Positions 44,151-53,022 of a stretch of DNA of 64,000 nt are shown piece by piece. Below the pieces are notes generated by a model. It worked only from the letters and a program-made list of their open reading frames with translations, was not told where the DNA came from and did not search any database. A program made the translations under genes and the position numbers. The stretch's first letter is position 1. Each line of letters opens with the position of its first letter. Origin of the DNA: an uncultured Thermomicrobiales bacterium (GTDB taxonomy: Bacteria; Chloroflexota; Chloroflexia; Thermomicrobiales; UBA6265); NCBI GenBank assembly GCA_902806355.1, contig CADCWI010000076.1, forward strand, positions 1-64,000, written 5' to 3'.

Positions 44151-44180
44151 ACGTACGATGGGAGCGATGACCCGGTTTCA
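44151..44180 (-). promoter_or_regulatory. ECF-type promoter of the sigma/anti-sigma operon
   Basis: On the minus strand TGAAACCGG (44180-44172), 15 bases, then GTACGT (44156-44151), equivalent to TGAAAC-N17-CGTA, the classic -35/-10 pattern of ECF sigma factors such as Bacillus SigW. The predicted transcript would start near 44143, giving a 5' leader of about 50 bases before GTG 44095. The same paired elements recur at 44530-44560. Confidence 0.65.
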
Positions 44181-44943
44181 TCAGGGTCGACATTCGAACG
44201 TCTCTCACCGCGTTCCCCACACCACCACGACCTTGGGTCGCTACGTCACGCTCCCAACACTGTCGGAGCGAACGGCGTCGAACCGGTTCCATCGTTCAAA
44301 GCATAGCGCACACCCTCATACTCGATGTTCATCTCGCGATCCGGCCCACTCCCGGGAGCGCGAGCGCCACGTTGACCGGCAGGTATCCGTCCCGGCGGGC
44401 AGGTGACCGAGGGCGCTTGGAGACACGCCTGGACCAGGGCAAATGACCCGATGCCGGCCAGCGAGCGCTGGTGACCGGGCCGATGCGCCTGCGCGGAAGC
44501 GTGCGTCCCGGCTTCACGTTCGCAGCGGCACGTACCGGCTCTCCTCACGAACCGGTTTCATACAGGCGCTGGCGACGGGGATCGTAGGCCGGAGGCGATC
44601 GGTGAGGTTGCCGGGTCCAGTGCCCAACTTCAACATACCGGAAGGAGATGCACAGTTCGATGTGCACCGCCATGGCACCGGCGACCCACGCAGGGGTGCT
44701 CGTGCAGCAGGAACGAAGGTGACTGTCGGCGGCTAGCGGGTCAAATCAGCTCCAGGCTCCGGCCCGGAAACGTGCCGAGATAGCGATCGAGGACTTTACG
44801 GATTGCCCGATTGCACCCGTTCTAAGGCGGACATAAGACGAGAGACCGCTCTTGCGGCTAACCTGCCTCGTCGTTCCTTGAAAGTCCTGCTTCCCTGTCG
44901 ACTCGACACGGCACGTTGTTCGCGAGGTGTTCCGCCATACGGT
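44181..44943. other. Gene-poor 760-base region upstream of the ECF sigma gene
   Basis: No recognisable gene. It contains a second copy of the ECF promoter (44530-44560). Small open frames follow it on the minus strand (44329-44517, 62 residues, Arg-rich, beginning with a GTG very close to the predicted transcript start; and 44246-44332, which encodes MNIEYEGVRYALND and a few more residues). On the plus strand GGAAGGAG at 44640-44647 precedes a 24-residue frame ending near 44731. None has a known family signature. A degraded gene or small stress-induced peptide or RNA is possible. Confidence 0.5.
44530..44560 (-). promoter_or_regulatory. Second ECF-type promoter-like element
   Basis: TGAAACCGG (44560-44552), 16 bases, then GTACGT (44535-44530), matching the sigma-operon promoter in nine of nine -35 bases and six of six -10 bases, with one base difference in spacer length. 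It points to the minus strand and would start a transcript near 44522. No recognisable gene follows within 400 bases before the sigma promoter. Confidence 0.55.
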
Positions 44944-45789
44944 TCACCTGGTCGCCAGACCTGGTGCTATGCCGAACACGTCGCAGGTCACTGCCCATTC
45001 CCAGTCGAGATGTCGCCATTCGTCGTCGTCGGGGCCGTCGTAAATCATGCACAAGGAACCTGTGTATCCAGCGTCTCGCAGGATGGAGAGGCTTTGCCGG
45101 AAGTCAGCCTCGTCCGGGGCCTGGGTGTCGAAGTGGCATTTGATATGGGATGCCTCGGCTCTTGGGGCGATCTTTGACAGGTCGTCGTACTTGTGCGCTC
45201 CTGTCCAGTTCCCGAGGTCGACCATCAGTCCGACGTGGTTGGCAGCGGCGTCGAGCACTGCCAGTGTCGACGCCGCATCCGGCGTCAGTTCCTTCCAGTT
45301 CTCGGTGAGTAACCGGATTCCCGGATGGGTCTCCGCCAGCGACGCGAGCCGGGCGCCACTCATATCGAGCAACTCAGGCGTCGGTCGAGATTCCCCGGCA
45401 CAAACACGCACGCGCTTGGCACCCAACCGTGCCGCGATGGCGATCCAGTCGCTTATCCAGGCCATCTGCTGGTCAGCATCATCGGCCGTAATGTCACCGG
45501 CATCGACCAGGAGCACATCGAGTTCGATGCCTTCTGTTTCAAGTGCCCCGCGCAGCGAATCGAGATAGGCATCGTCGGTCGACGCAATGTGGAAGTGGCA
45601 GATCTGGACAGCCTGATACCCTCTCGCGGCAAGCTCTGCTGGTAGCTCAAGGAGTGGGATACCGCCCTCAACGGCAGGCTGTTGCATCATCCGGCCACCC
45701 TTGGGTGATGAATGCTCGGCAACCAAGCTCCCCAGCGTGCGGTGAAGCGACCATGTGGAGACCGATCGGGTCAATGTCTGCTGCGTCAT
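44944..45789 (-). CDS. Sugar phosphate isomerase/epimerase-like TIM barrel protein
   Basis: A 281-residue protein of the xylose isomerase-like (AP endonuclease 2) superfamily. Conserved segments include GYQAVQICHFHIAS, LLTENWKELTP (metal Glu), VGLMVDLGNWTG (metal Asp), and SHIKCHFD, so the metal site appears intact. These enzymes handle sugars or inositol derivatives; the substrate is not deducible. AAAGGA lies ahead of ATG 45789. It lies downstream of the PfkB relic and adenine deaminase on the same strand. Confidence 0.85.
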   Translation of the reverse strand: MTQQTLTRSVSTWSLHRTLGSLVAEHSSPKGGRMMQQPAVEGGIPLLELPAELAARGYQAVQICHFHIASTDDAYLDSLRGALETEGIELDVLLVDAGDITADDADQQMAWISDWIAIAARLGAKRVRVCAGESRPTPELLDMSGARLASLAETHPGIRLLTENWKELTPDAASTLAVLDAAANHVGLMVDLGNWTGAHKYDDLSKIAPRAEASHIKCHFDTQAPDEADFRQSLSILRDAGYTGSLCMIYDGPDDDEWRHLDWEWAVTCDVFGIAPGLATR

Positions 45790-46110
45790 GGAGAACGTCC
45801 TTTCGGGCGAAGGGATGGAGTGACGACAACGTGAGATAGCTGCTCAGGCCAGGATCCGATGATTCTCGTCCGAGTTGGACCGATACCATCATGCCAGCAC
45901 GTGTCGCCGATCAATCTCCGCAAGGTCAGGCGCTTATGGAATGCTCACCGCGATCATTGCAGCTCACTAGGAGCAGGGCAACCTGCGAGGACTCGACATT
46001 CATGACCCATCCCAACCCGGGAAACCCGGCGGCGACTCCGGCATACCCAATGGTGGCCACGGCAGCGACCTCAGGGCTACTTGGCAGGTTGAGATCGAAG
46101 TTGGCGTGCT
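45790..46110. other. Intergenic stretch next to the kinase relic
   Basis: About 320 bases between the TIM-barrel start and the kinase relic. Open frames on both strands (45891-46127 plus, 45926-46159 minus) lack family motifs. It may be further decayed sequence of the relic, but the minus-strand translation gave no recognisable PfkB motif, so nothing specific is claimed. Confidence 0.45.
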
Positions 46111-46241
46111 TTACACATTTGGGATGACTACTGGCACGCCGATGCCAAGGCTGGCGCATCCGGTGATCGCCAATTGGGGATTAAACTGGGCAGCAGGTCC
46201 AGCAATATCTCGCCCAAGGATATGACGCGAGCGTTAGTCAC
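46111..46241 (-). pseudogene. Remnant of a PfkB-family carbohydrate kinase, N-terminal fragment
   Basis: From GTG 46241 the minus strand reads VTNARVISLGEILLDLLP, the standard N-terminus of ribokinase/fructokinase-like (PfkB) proteins, then a Trp-containing loop (about IPNWRSPDAPA), then stop at 46128. In another frame the next bases give ITGCASLGIGVPVVI before a stop at 46111, resembling the following strand (ACGLARLGVPVAFIG). So a frameshift and stops disrupt a gene of which only the first 40 or so codons remain. The rest of a kinase (AGD and GxGD motifs) was not found downstream. Confidence 0.45.
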
Positions 46242-46275
46242 CTCCGAACGTGCTTTAGGTCGTGAACGATGCGAG

Positions 46276-48009
46276 CTACCGTAGGTCGAGCAGGCCACGG
46301 TCGGTGACACGGGCTTCGGGAATCACCGAAAGTGAGAGGAAGGCGAGTTGTCCGAACGGGCTGTCGAGCGAGCAGCCAAGGTCTCTCGCCGCCTGTTCCA
46401 AGGCACGGTACGCATCGGCCACCTGCTCCACCGGGTCCGTGGACATCAGCCCGCAGACGGGAAGCGGCACATGCGCGACGACCATGCCATCCGCGACAAC
46501 TGCGAGGCCTCCCTGCGATTCCGCCACGGTGGCGATCGCAAGGAGGATGTCGGTGTCGCTCACGCCAGTGGCGATGATGTTGTGCGCGTCGTGCGCGATC
46601 GTGCTCGCCAGCGCGCCACGGCGGAGGCCGAATCCATTCACCAGCCCGACGCCGACCCGGCCGGTCGCGTGATGCCGCTCGACACTGACGAGTTTGAGGA
46701 GATCGTCCGCTACCGATGAAAGGACCGCGCCGCTCTCGCCTTGAGGCGTAACCTCGATCAGTCTGGTCACGATCTGGCCTGGAATGATCTGAACCGCTTT
46801 GGCCGCATCCTGGACCGCGAGCTTGAGGCTCGACAGATGGAGCGGAGCGAGGTGGACGGTATCACGCAGAATCGGGGGCACCCCAGCATTCGGTGTCTCG
46901 ACCGTCAACGCCCCGTCCCGCGCCACTACCTTGCCGTTGAACAGGGTCATCTCGACATCGATTGTCTCAAGATCCCGAAGAATCACCAGATTCGCACGGT
47001 ATCCCGGCGCTACGGCACCGAGGCCGGGAAGACGCCAATGCTGGGCCGGGTTCCATGTCGCCATCCGGATCGCGCGGATGGGATCGAGCCCGCCCCGGAT
47101 CGCCGTCCTCAAAATGTCATCGACATGCCCGTGAGCCAGCAGGTCGTGACAGTCACGATCATCCGACGCGAAGCAGATCCGCCCGTACGTGTCATCCGTG
47201 ACGAGCGGAAGGAGATCGAGCAGATTCTTCTCCGAAGAGCCCTCCCGCATCATCAGCATCATGCCGGCCCGGAGTTTGTCGCGCCCCTCGGTCAGCACTG
47301 TCGATTCGTGGTCCGACGTGATACCGCTCCCGGCATACGTCTGGATTGGCGGGCCCATGATCCCTGGGGCGTGCCCGTCAACCGGTTTGCCTGCCGCCGC
47401 CCAGATCCTGTCCGCAATTTCGGGGTCCGCAGCCAGTACACCCGGGACATTCATTATCTCGCCGAGCGCGACCGTCTCTGTCCAATTCAGCATCGCCGTG
47501 ATGTCGACGGTGCTCATCTCGGCCCCTGCGCTCTCGTGGGGGCTGGCGGGTACGGAAGACGGAGCGCTGAAGAAAACGCTCAGCGGAAGATCCCGGCAGG
47601 CGTCACGCAATGCCGCCACGCCAGGGAGTCCGGCAACATTGGCGATCTCGTGAGGATCGGTCACGATCGCGCCGGTGCCGTGGGGTACGACCGCGCGGGC
47701 GAACTCCGGGCTCCAGAGCAGGCTGCTCTCCAGATGGATGTGCGGATCAATGAACGACGGGACGATGACCCGTCCGGTGACGTCGATCCGTTCCCCTGCA
47801 TTGGGGAACAAACCGATCCCGGCGACGCGGCCAGCGTCAATCGCGACATCGCCGGGGATCACCTCCCCGGTGAAGACGTTCAGGACCGAACCGCCGCCCA
47901 ACACGAGTGCCGGAGGATAGTGACTCTGGGCGATTGCGATCCGCCGCCGCCACTGCCAGCGCCATTTGTGGAACGCCGCGTCACCGGTCTCGCTGCCGTC
48001 TCTCGCCAT
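46276..48009 (-). CDS. ade: Adenine deaminase
   Basis: A 577-residue amidohydrolase of the Ade family, hydrolysing adenine to hypoxanthine. Metal-binding segments: VTGRVIVPSFIDPHIHLESS near residue 90, TGAIVTDPHEIANVAG, GHAPGIMG, and SDHESTVLTEG; a C-terminal small domain (LLAIATVAESQGGLAVV) matches the family. AAAGGC is upstream of ATG 48009. The first 30 residues (AFHKWRWQWRRRIA) are atypical and may not be part of the catalytic fold. It follows a hypothetical gene (48055-48555) on the same strand by 45 bases. Purine salvage would fit the BMP importer. Confidence 0.95.
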   Translation of the reverse strand: MARDGSETGDAAFHKWRWQWRRRIAIAQSHYPPALVLGGGSVLNVFTGEVIPGDVAIDAGRVAGIGLFPNAGERIDVTGRVIVPSFIDPHIHLESSLLWSPEFARAVVPHGTGAIVTDPHEIANVAGLPGVAALRDACRDLPLSVFFSAPSSVPASPHESAGAEMSTVDITAMLNWTETVALGEIMNVPGVLAADPEIADRIWAAAGKPVDGHAPGIMGPPIQTYAGSGITSDHESTVLTEGRDKLRAGMMLMMREGSSEKNLLDLLPLVTDDTYGRICFASDDRDCHDLLAHGHVDDILRTAIRGGLDPIRAIRMATWNPAQHWRLPGLGAVAPGYRANLVILRDLETIDVEMTLFNGKVVARDGALTVETPNAGVPPILRDTVHLAPLHLSSLKLAVQDAAKAVQIIPGQIVTRLIEVTPQGESGAVLSSVADDLLKLVSVERHHATGRVGVGLVNGFGLRRGALASTIAHDAHNIIATGVSDTDILLAIATVAESQGGLAVVADGMVVAHVPLPVCGLMSTDPVEQVADAYRALEQAARDLGCSLDSPFGQLAFLSLSVIPEARVTDRGLLDLR

Positions 48010-48054
48010 GAAGATGCCTTTGTGATGTGAGCCCTGGAACGGACAGGCAGTGGA

Positions 48055-48555
48055 TCAGCCGAGTTGTCGTTCGATCGACGCGAGCACGGTCTCGAGCCGT
48101 GGCAAGCGTTCCCGGACGAACTGGCCAATGTCGCCGGATCGCGTGAACGGCAGCTCATACCGCTCGGTCAGTGCGACGCCCTGCTCGACCTCGTCCCAGG
48201 AGACGGTCTGGTGTTCGGCCAGGAATCCGCGGGCAATGTTCGGCAACGTGATCCGGGCAAGACGCGCCCGCGAGGTTCGACGCCACTCGTTCTCCTCGTC
48301 GGCATACAACCCGGGGGACGATGACCAAAGCACGACCTCCAACCCATCCCCACCGACGAGCACGTCGACCCGTCCGGTCTCGTCATCGACCGCGATGCTC
48401 CACCGGTTCTGCTCGTCAATGGTTCCGTAAGCGTAGTAGCCGGCATCCTGAAGCGAGATCCGGACAGGTTCAAGGGCGCGCTTGTCCCGCGCGATCCTGC
48501 CTGACGGTTCGTCTTCAGGGTCGAAATCCGGCAAAAGGGAATAGTGATCATTCAT
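48055..48555 (-). CDS. Hypothetical acidic protein
   Basis: A 166-residue acidic protein with no recognised family. Sequence shows alternating strands (WSIAVDDETGRVDVLVGGDGLEVVLWSSS) and helices (FVRERLPRLETVLASIERQL). This resembles the compact alpha/beta fold of type III chaperone-like or YbjN-like proteins, but that is weak. ATG 48555 is chosen; the longer frame to 48819 has no motif. It lies directly upstream of the adenine deaminase gene and is probably co-transcribed. Confidence 0.7.
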   Translation of the reverse strand: MNDHYSLLPDFDPEDEPSGRIARDKRALEPVRISLQDAGYYAYGTIDEQNRWSIAVDDETGRVDVLVGGDGLEVVLWSSSPGLYADEENEWRRTSRARLARITLPNIARGFLAEHQTVSWDEVEQGVALTERYELPFTRSGDIGQFVRERLPRLETVLASIERQLG

Positions 48556-49019
48556 GGAAGACTCGTTGTCTGGCTGACCGGATTGCCCTGCGGCTTTCCA
48601 GCGGCTCAGGTAGGATATGCGACCGGTCCGGCTCGGTAGTCCTGTTACGGCACCATCGCCCACTCGTCGACGACACCCACCGTCGATGGTGCGCTCATGA
48701 TGCCATGTTGGCCTTCGCAGGTGCCGGCTCCGGTCAACACGGAGCTGTAAGTCCCGCCAATGTCGGGAGCGATCCCTCGCATCGCGGCGTCGTGGCATCC
48801 TCTGGGCACTTGGGCTCAATGCCTATCCCATCGCTCGCCATTCCTCCGGCACCGTGACTGTGCAGACAGGTGCCGTTCGGCTTTTCCAACGCCTGTGCAA
48901 ACTGCATACATTCTTGTGGGCACCAATCATCGCGATGTGCATACTTTGATACTGAGCCGTCGATCGTTCAACGATGCGATCCTGCAGCAACGAGGGGTGC
49001 GGGTCATTCGCTGGATGAG
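48556..49019. other. Intergenic region upstream of the liv operon
   Basis: About 460 bases with no convincing gene between the divergent hypothetical gene (48555) and the liv promoter. Small frames on both strands show no motif or ribosome site. A run TGCATAC occurs twice (48903-48909 and 48938-48944), too short to interpret. The stretch presumably contains the promoter of the minus-strand hypothetical/ade pair. Confidence 0.45.
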
Positions 49020-49049
49020 TTGACATTCGGGAAAAAAACCGGGTATTCT
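49020..49049 (+). promoter_or_regulatory. Sigma-70-like promoter of the liv operon
   Basis: TTGACA (49020-49025), an 18-base spacer containing a run of seven A, and TATTCT (49044-49049). The predicted start near 49056 leaves a 5' leader of about 175 bases before ATG 49232. The A run in the spacer is unusual in this GC-rich sequence. Confidence 0.6.
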
Positions 49050-49231
49050 CCCAAGCTGACGCCAAGAGAAGACAATCCGAATGTACGGACCGTCGACGTT
49101 CTGGTCGGATTGTGCCGCCGTGTAAATCGAATCGGAAGGGCACGAGCGGAGATGGTCTCCGGTCGAGTGGGTAGGGGTCCGGTCGCCGGTGTAGCTACCG
49201 ATCTGGCTGGAAAAACTGGAGGTTTCAGGGC

Positions 49232-50641
49232 ATGAGAGATCCTCGTTTTGATGCGCTCGTCGATCAGGTAAAAGCCGGCGCGATCGACCGCCGAACCTTC
49301 GTCGTCCGGGCCGCCGCACTCGGCGTGTCAGGATTGGCAGCGGGCGCTGCGCTCCGAAGCATCGGCGCTGCCGCCCAGGACGCGACGCCGGGCGCCAGTC
49401 CCGTCGCGAGCCCGGTCGGAAGTCCCGTGGCCAGCCCGGTTGCCGGTGGCCTCTCGCCGGAGAACCTCGGTGTCGCGGGTGTTGCGCACAGCACTGATAC
49501 CAGCGCTGGTGTTATCAACTTGTACTCATCCTGGCCGTTGACCGCCGCATCCGAGCAGCTGGGTGCGGATTCGGCCGCGTCTGTCCAGTTTGCGGTCGAT
49601 ATCTGGGGCGGCGCCGCTGGCGGATTCGCGATCAATTACCAGGCGCTTGATGATGGCATTGCCGCCAACAACGGTGCGTGGGATGCCGCAACCGAAGCCA
49701 GCAACGCAACAAGGGTCGTGAACGACCCGGATGCCGTCGCCTACATCGCCACCTTCAACTCCGGCGCAGCCGAGGCTTCGATCCCGATCACCAACGAAGC
49801 GGGCATGGCCCAAATTTCGCACTCAAATACCGCGGTTCAGTTGACCAAGGACAATCCCGCCAATCCTCCGGGATACCCGGGCGTTCTGTATCCAACCGGC
49901 ACGCGAAACTACATGCGGGTCGTGCCGGCGGATGATCTCCAGGGCGGAGCAACTGCCAACTTTGCGTTCAATACCCTTGGCGCACAGTCGGCCTACGTCA
50001 TCCACGATAACCAGACCTATGGCAAGGGCCTCGGCACCGTCTTCCAGACGACGTTCGAGTCCCTGGGCGGCGAGATTCTCGGCTTCGAGGCGTTCCAGCC
50101 GGATGCCCCGGAGTACCAGGCGCTCGCGAACAAGGTCGCCAATGCGGGGCCGGCGCTCGTCTACATCAGCGCCATCGTCAATCTCAATGCCAGCAAGCTG
50201 TTGCAGGATCTTCGCGAATTGCTCCCCGTTGAGGACGTCGTGATCATCGGCCCGGACGGCCTGATCAACCAGGCATTCCTGGATGCTGCCGGCGATGCCG
50301 CCGAGGGCATGTACCTGACGATTGGCGGGTTGCCACCGACCGAGCTCCAGGGCATCGGCGCCGAGTGGTACAACGGAATCAAGGAACGACTTGGTCACGA
50401 GCCAGACGCCTACGCGGTGTATGCGTTCGACGCTGCGGTGGTAGTGCTCCAGGCGATCGACCAGGTCGCTGCGAAGGACCGCGCCGCCGTCCTCGAGACA
50501 ATGCTGAATACCTCCGAGTTCCGCGGTCTGATCGGGACCTGGAGCTTCACCGAGACCGGTGATACGACTGCCGAGACGATCTCGCTCAACGTCGTCCAGG
50601 GCGGCGCCATTACCTTCCAGGAAGTCATCGGGCTCGCATAG
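49232..50641 (+). CDS. livJ: Branched-chain amino-acid-type ABC transporter substrate-binding protein
   Basis: A 469-residue type I periplasmic-binding-fold protein of the HAAT family (leucine/isoleucine/valine or amide ligands). An N-terminal twin-arginine-like signal (DRRTFVVRAAALG, hydrophobic to about 45) is followed by a low-complexity linker rich in Ser-Pro-Val (about 50-72), then SAASVQFAVDIWGG and later YAVYAFDAAVVVLQAI, the common family end. The liv gene order supports the family; ligand is inferred. GGAAAAACTGGAGG is upstream of ATG 49232. A hairpin follows the stop. Confidence 0.9.
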   Translation: MRDPRFDALVDQVKAGAIDRRTFVVRAAALGVSGLAAGAALRSIGAAAQDATPGASPVASPVGSPVASPVAGGLSPENLGVAGVAHSTDTSAGVINLYSSWPLTAASEQLGADSAASVQFAVDIWGGAAGGFAINYQALDDGIAANNGAWDAATEASNATRVVNDPDAVAYIATFNSGAAEASIPITNEAGMAQISHSNTAVQLTKDNPANPPGYPGVLYPTGTRNYMRVVPADDLQGGATANFAFNTLGAQSAYVIHDNQTYGKGLGTVFQTTFESLGGEILGFEAFQPDAPEYQALANKVANAGPALVYISAIVNLNASKLLQDLRELLPVEDVVIIGPDGLINQAFLDAAGDAAEGMYLTIGGLPPTELQGIGAEWYNGIKERLGHEPDAYAVYAFDAAVVVLQAIDQVAAKDRAAVLETMLNTSEFRGLIGTWSFTETGDTTAETISLNVVQGGAITFQEVIGLA

Positions 50642-50655
50642 ACACAGCGCATCAG

Positions 50656-50687
50656 GAACCGGACCGAGTACTTACTCGGTCCGGTTC
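50656..50687 (+). terminator. Intra-operon hairpin downstream of livJ
   Basis: Perfect 15-bp arms (50656-50670 and 50673-50687, GAACCGGACCGAGTA) around a two-base nominal loop, followed by TTGTG. It lies 15 bases after the livJ stop and before livH, so it probably reduces downstream transcription or protects the binding-protein message, as in the BMP operon. Confidence 0.72.
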
Positions 50688-50780
50688 TTGTGTATCGCGG
50701 CGGCCATATAGAAGACGAATTCCGGAGTAGCTTTCGAGCGGCGACCACTACAGCGTCACTAGTGCACCAGGGATGTTCAC

Positions 50781-51770
50781 GTGGGCTTTGAATGGACTCA
50801 GTTTTTCCAGTTCCTGATCGTCGGATTGGCGAGTGGGTCGTTAATCGCGTTGATCGCGCTCGGGTATACCCTGGTCTACGGCATCATCGAGCTCATCAAC
50901 TTCGCCCACGGCGAGGTGTTCATGATGGGCGCATTCTTTGCCGCAACCGTGGTGCTCGCGACGGGCGTCAATGATGAATCGGCGATTCCGCTGATCCTTG
51001 GCGCGCTCGCGTTGTCCCTGTTGCTCTCGATGGTGTTCTCCGGTGTGCTCAACGCCGCGATCGATCGTATCGCCTATCGCCGGCTGCGCTCCGCACCCCG
51101 GTTGGCGCCGCTGATTGCGGCGATCGGGGTCAGCTTTATCCTGCAGAATGTGGCGATCTACTGGAAGGGTTCCAACCCCTTCACCGCGCCGGACCTGATT
51201 CCCCGGGACTACCGTTCTTACAACGTGCTGAAGGAATGGCCGATCCTGCGCGATTGGTTCGCTGACTCGACGCTGCGCCTGCGCCTGCTGGATATCTTCG
51301 TGATTGGCATCACGATTCCTTTGTTGCTCCTGCTTTCCTGGTTCGTCTACAGGACGCGGATCGGTACCGCGATGCGGGCAACGGCCCAGGATCGTGAGGC
51401 GGCGGCGCTGATGGGAATCGACATCAACCGCACGATCGGTGTGGCGTTCATTCTTGGTGGCGCCCTAGCCGGTGCGGCCGGAATGATTGCGCTCTTCTAC
51501 AACAACTCGGGACGGTTTCAGATGGGCTTCCAGTACGGCTTATTCGCCTTTACGGCGGCCGTCCTCGGGGGCATCGGTAACCTTGGTGGCGCAGTACTCG
51601 GCGGTTTCCTGATCGGCTTGATCTGGTCACTCAGTGATGGATTTATGGTGAACTACATTGCTGGCTGGGGCAGCCAATGGACCAATTCGGTGATCTTCGG
51701 CATCCTCATCATCGTGCTGGTGTTCCGTCCGTCCGGCCTTCTGGGTGAGGCTACGCCAGACAAGGTCTGA
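50781..51770 (+). CDS. livH: Branched-chain amino-acid ABC transporter permease LivH-type
   Basis: A 329-residue permease with eight or so membrane segments. Motifs GLASGSLIALIALGYTLVYGIIELINFAHGEVFMMGAF near the start (read in parts) are typical of LivH. The EAA-like segment is TAMRATAQDREAAALMGID. The start is GTG 50781 without a clear ribosome site. It forms the translocation channel with LivM, and the two genes are separated by 25 bases. Confidence 0.94.
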   Translation: MGFEWTQFFQFLIVGLASGSLIALIALGYTLVYGIIELINFAHGEVFMMGAFFAATVVLATGVNDESAIPLILGALALSLLLSMVFSGVLNAAIDRIAYRRLRSAPRLAPLIAAIGVSFILQNVAIYWKGSNPFTAPDLIPRDYRSYNVLKEWPILRDWFADSTLRLRLLDIFVIGITIPLLLLLSWFVYRTRIGTAMRATAQDREAAALMGIDINRTIGVAFILGGALAGAAGMIALFYNNSGRFQMGFQYGLFAFTAAVLGGIGNLGGAVLGGFLIGLIWSLSDGFMVNYIAGWGSQWTNSVIFGILIIVLVFRPSGLLGEATPDKV

Positions 51771-51795
51771 ACGAGAGGCTGGAGGGGGCATAGCA

Positions 51796-53022
51796 ATGGT
51801 GGCGGCTTCGGTATCCCGGGCGGACCAATGGGTCCGCGAGCGCAAGGCGGACGATCGCCAGCGGTTGATCAAGGTGCTGATCGGCGCTGCAGTGATCGCA
51901 CTCTATCCCATCGTGGACAGGGCATTCGGGTTTGACCTTATCGGCTCCTGGATTCCGATCCTGATTTTCGTCATCCTGGCGATGGGGCTAAATATTGTCG
52001 TCGGCTACGCCGGGTTGCTCGATCTCGGCTACGTGGCCTTTTTCGTCATCGGCGCCTATGCCAATGCGTTCATGACATCACCGAGCAGTTGGTTTGTCAT
52101 CAATGGCTGGATCCCCGAGTTCCTCCAGCTATTCTGGCCCGCGATGGCAGTCTCCTGGATTGTCGCGGCCATCTTTGGCGTCCTGCTTGGCGCACCAACC
52201 CTGCGCTTGCGCGGCGACTATCTGGCGATCGTGACGCTTGGGTTCGGGGAGATCGTTCCCGATTTCTTCACCAACGCCGAAGGGGTAACGCGGGGACCGC
52301 AAGGGATTGGGCAGATTTCCAACCCGCCGACGATCGCGCTCACCGGTGGACGCGAAATCGCCTTTGCGGCGACGAATCAGCTCAACTGGTTCTGGCTGAT
52401 CCTCGTCGTGGTCCTTTTCTCGCTATTCCTGATCACCCGGCTCTATGACTCCCGGCTGGGACGATCCTGGCAGGCGATCCGGGAAGACGAGATTGCGGCG
52501 GCGAGCATGGGCATTAACACAGTCACGGCAAAGCTTCTGGCGTTTGCGCTGGGGGCCTCGTTCTCCGGCTTTGCGGGGTCGCTTTACGCCGGGTATGTGC
52601 GCGTCGTCTATCCGGACCAGTTCCAGTTCTCGGTCTCGGTCATCATCCTCGCGATGGTCATCCTGGGCGGCATCGGGAACATATACGGCGTCATCATCGG
52701 TTCGATCATCATCGGCGGGTTCGACCGCATCCTCGCCGACGCGCTGAACACCCCGCTCCACTGGCTCGGCGAGCGCATCACCTGGGGGCCCCTCGACTGG
52801 CTCGGCACGTTCATGGTCAATCACAATGTGACATCCGACCGTTTCCTGATATTTGGCCTGGCGCTTGTGCTGATCATGATCCTTCGTCCGGGCGGACTCT
52901 TTCCGTCACGGCGGCGCGCCGCCGAGATGGCGGGCGACGACGGCAGGTCGGACGCGGGTGACGGCTCGGAAGTCCGCGAACTTCAGGATGCCGACCGGCA
53001 ACTGGCGGGAGGGCGTACATGA
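51796..53022 (+). CDS. livM: Branched-chain amino-acid ABC transporter permease LivM-type
   Basis: A 408-residue permease with a charged N-terminal segment and about nine to ten membrane segments. LAMGLNIVVGYAGLLDLGYVAFFVIGAY and a later RGDYLAIVTLGFGEI are LivM hallmarks; the loop SWQAIREDEIAAASMGI contacts the ATPase. ATG 51796 follows GGAGGGGG. The C-terminal 40 residues are Asp/Gly/Arg-rich and likely cytoplasmic. The stop overlaps the livG start by ATGA. Confidence 0.94.
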   Translation: MVAASVSRADQWVRERKADDRQRLIKVLIGAAVIALYPIVDRAFGFDLIGSWIPILIFVILAMGLNIVVGYAGLLDLGYVAFFVIGAYANAFMTSPSSWFVINGWIPEFLQLFWPAMAVSWIVAAIFGVLLGAPTLRLRGDYLAIVTLGFGEIVPDFFTNAEGVTRGPQGIGQISNPPTIALTGGREIAFAATNQLNWFWLILVVVLFSLFLITRLYDSRLGRSWQAIREDEIAAASMGINTVTAKLLAFALGASFSGFAGSLYAGYVRVVYPDQFQFSVSVIILAMVILGGIGNIYGVIIGSIIIGGFDRILADALNTPLHWLGERITWGPLDWLGTFMVNHNVTSDRFLIFGLALVLIMILRPGGLFPSRRRAAEMAGDDGRSDAGDGSEVRELQDADRQLAGGRT

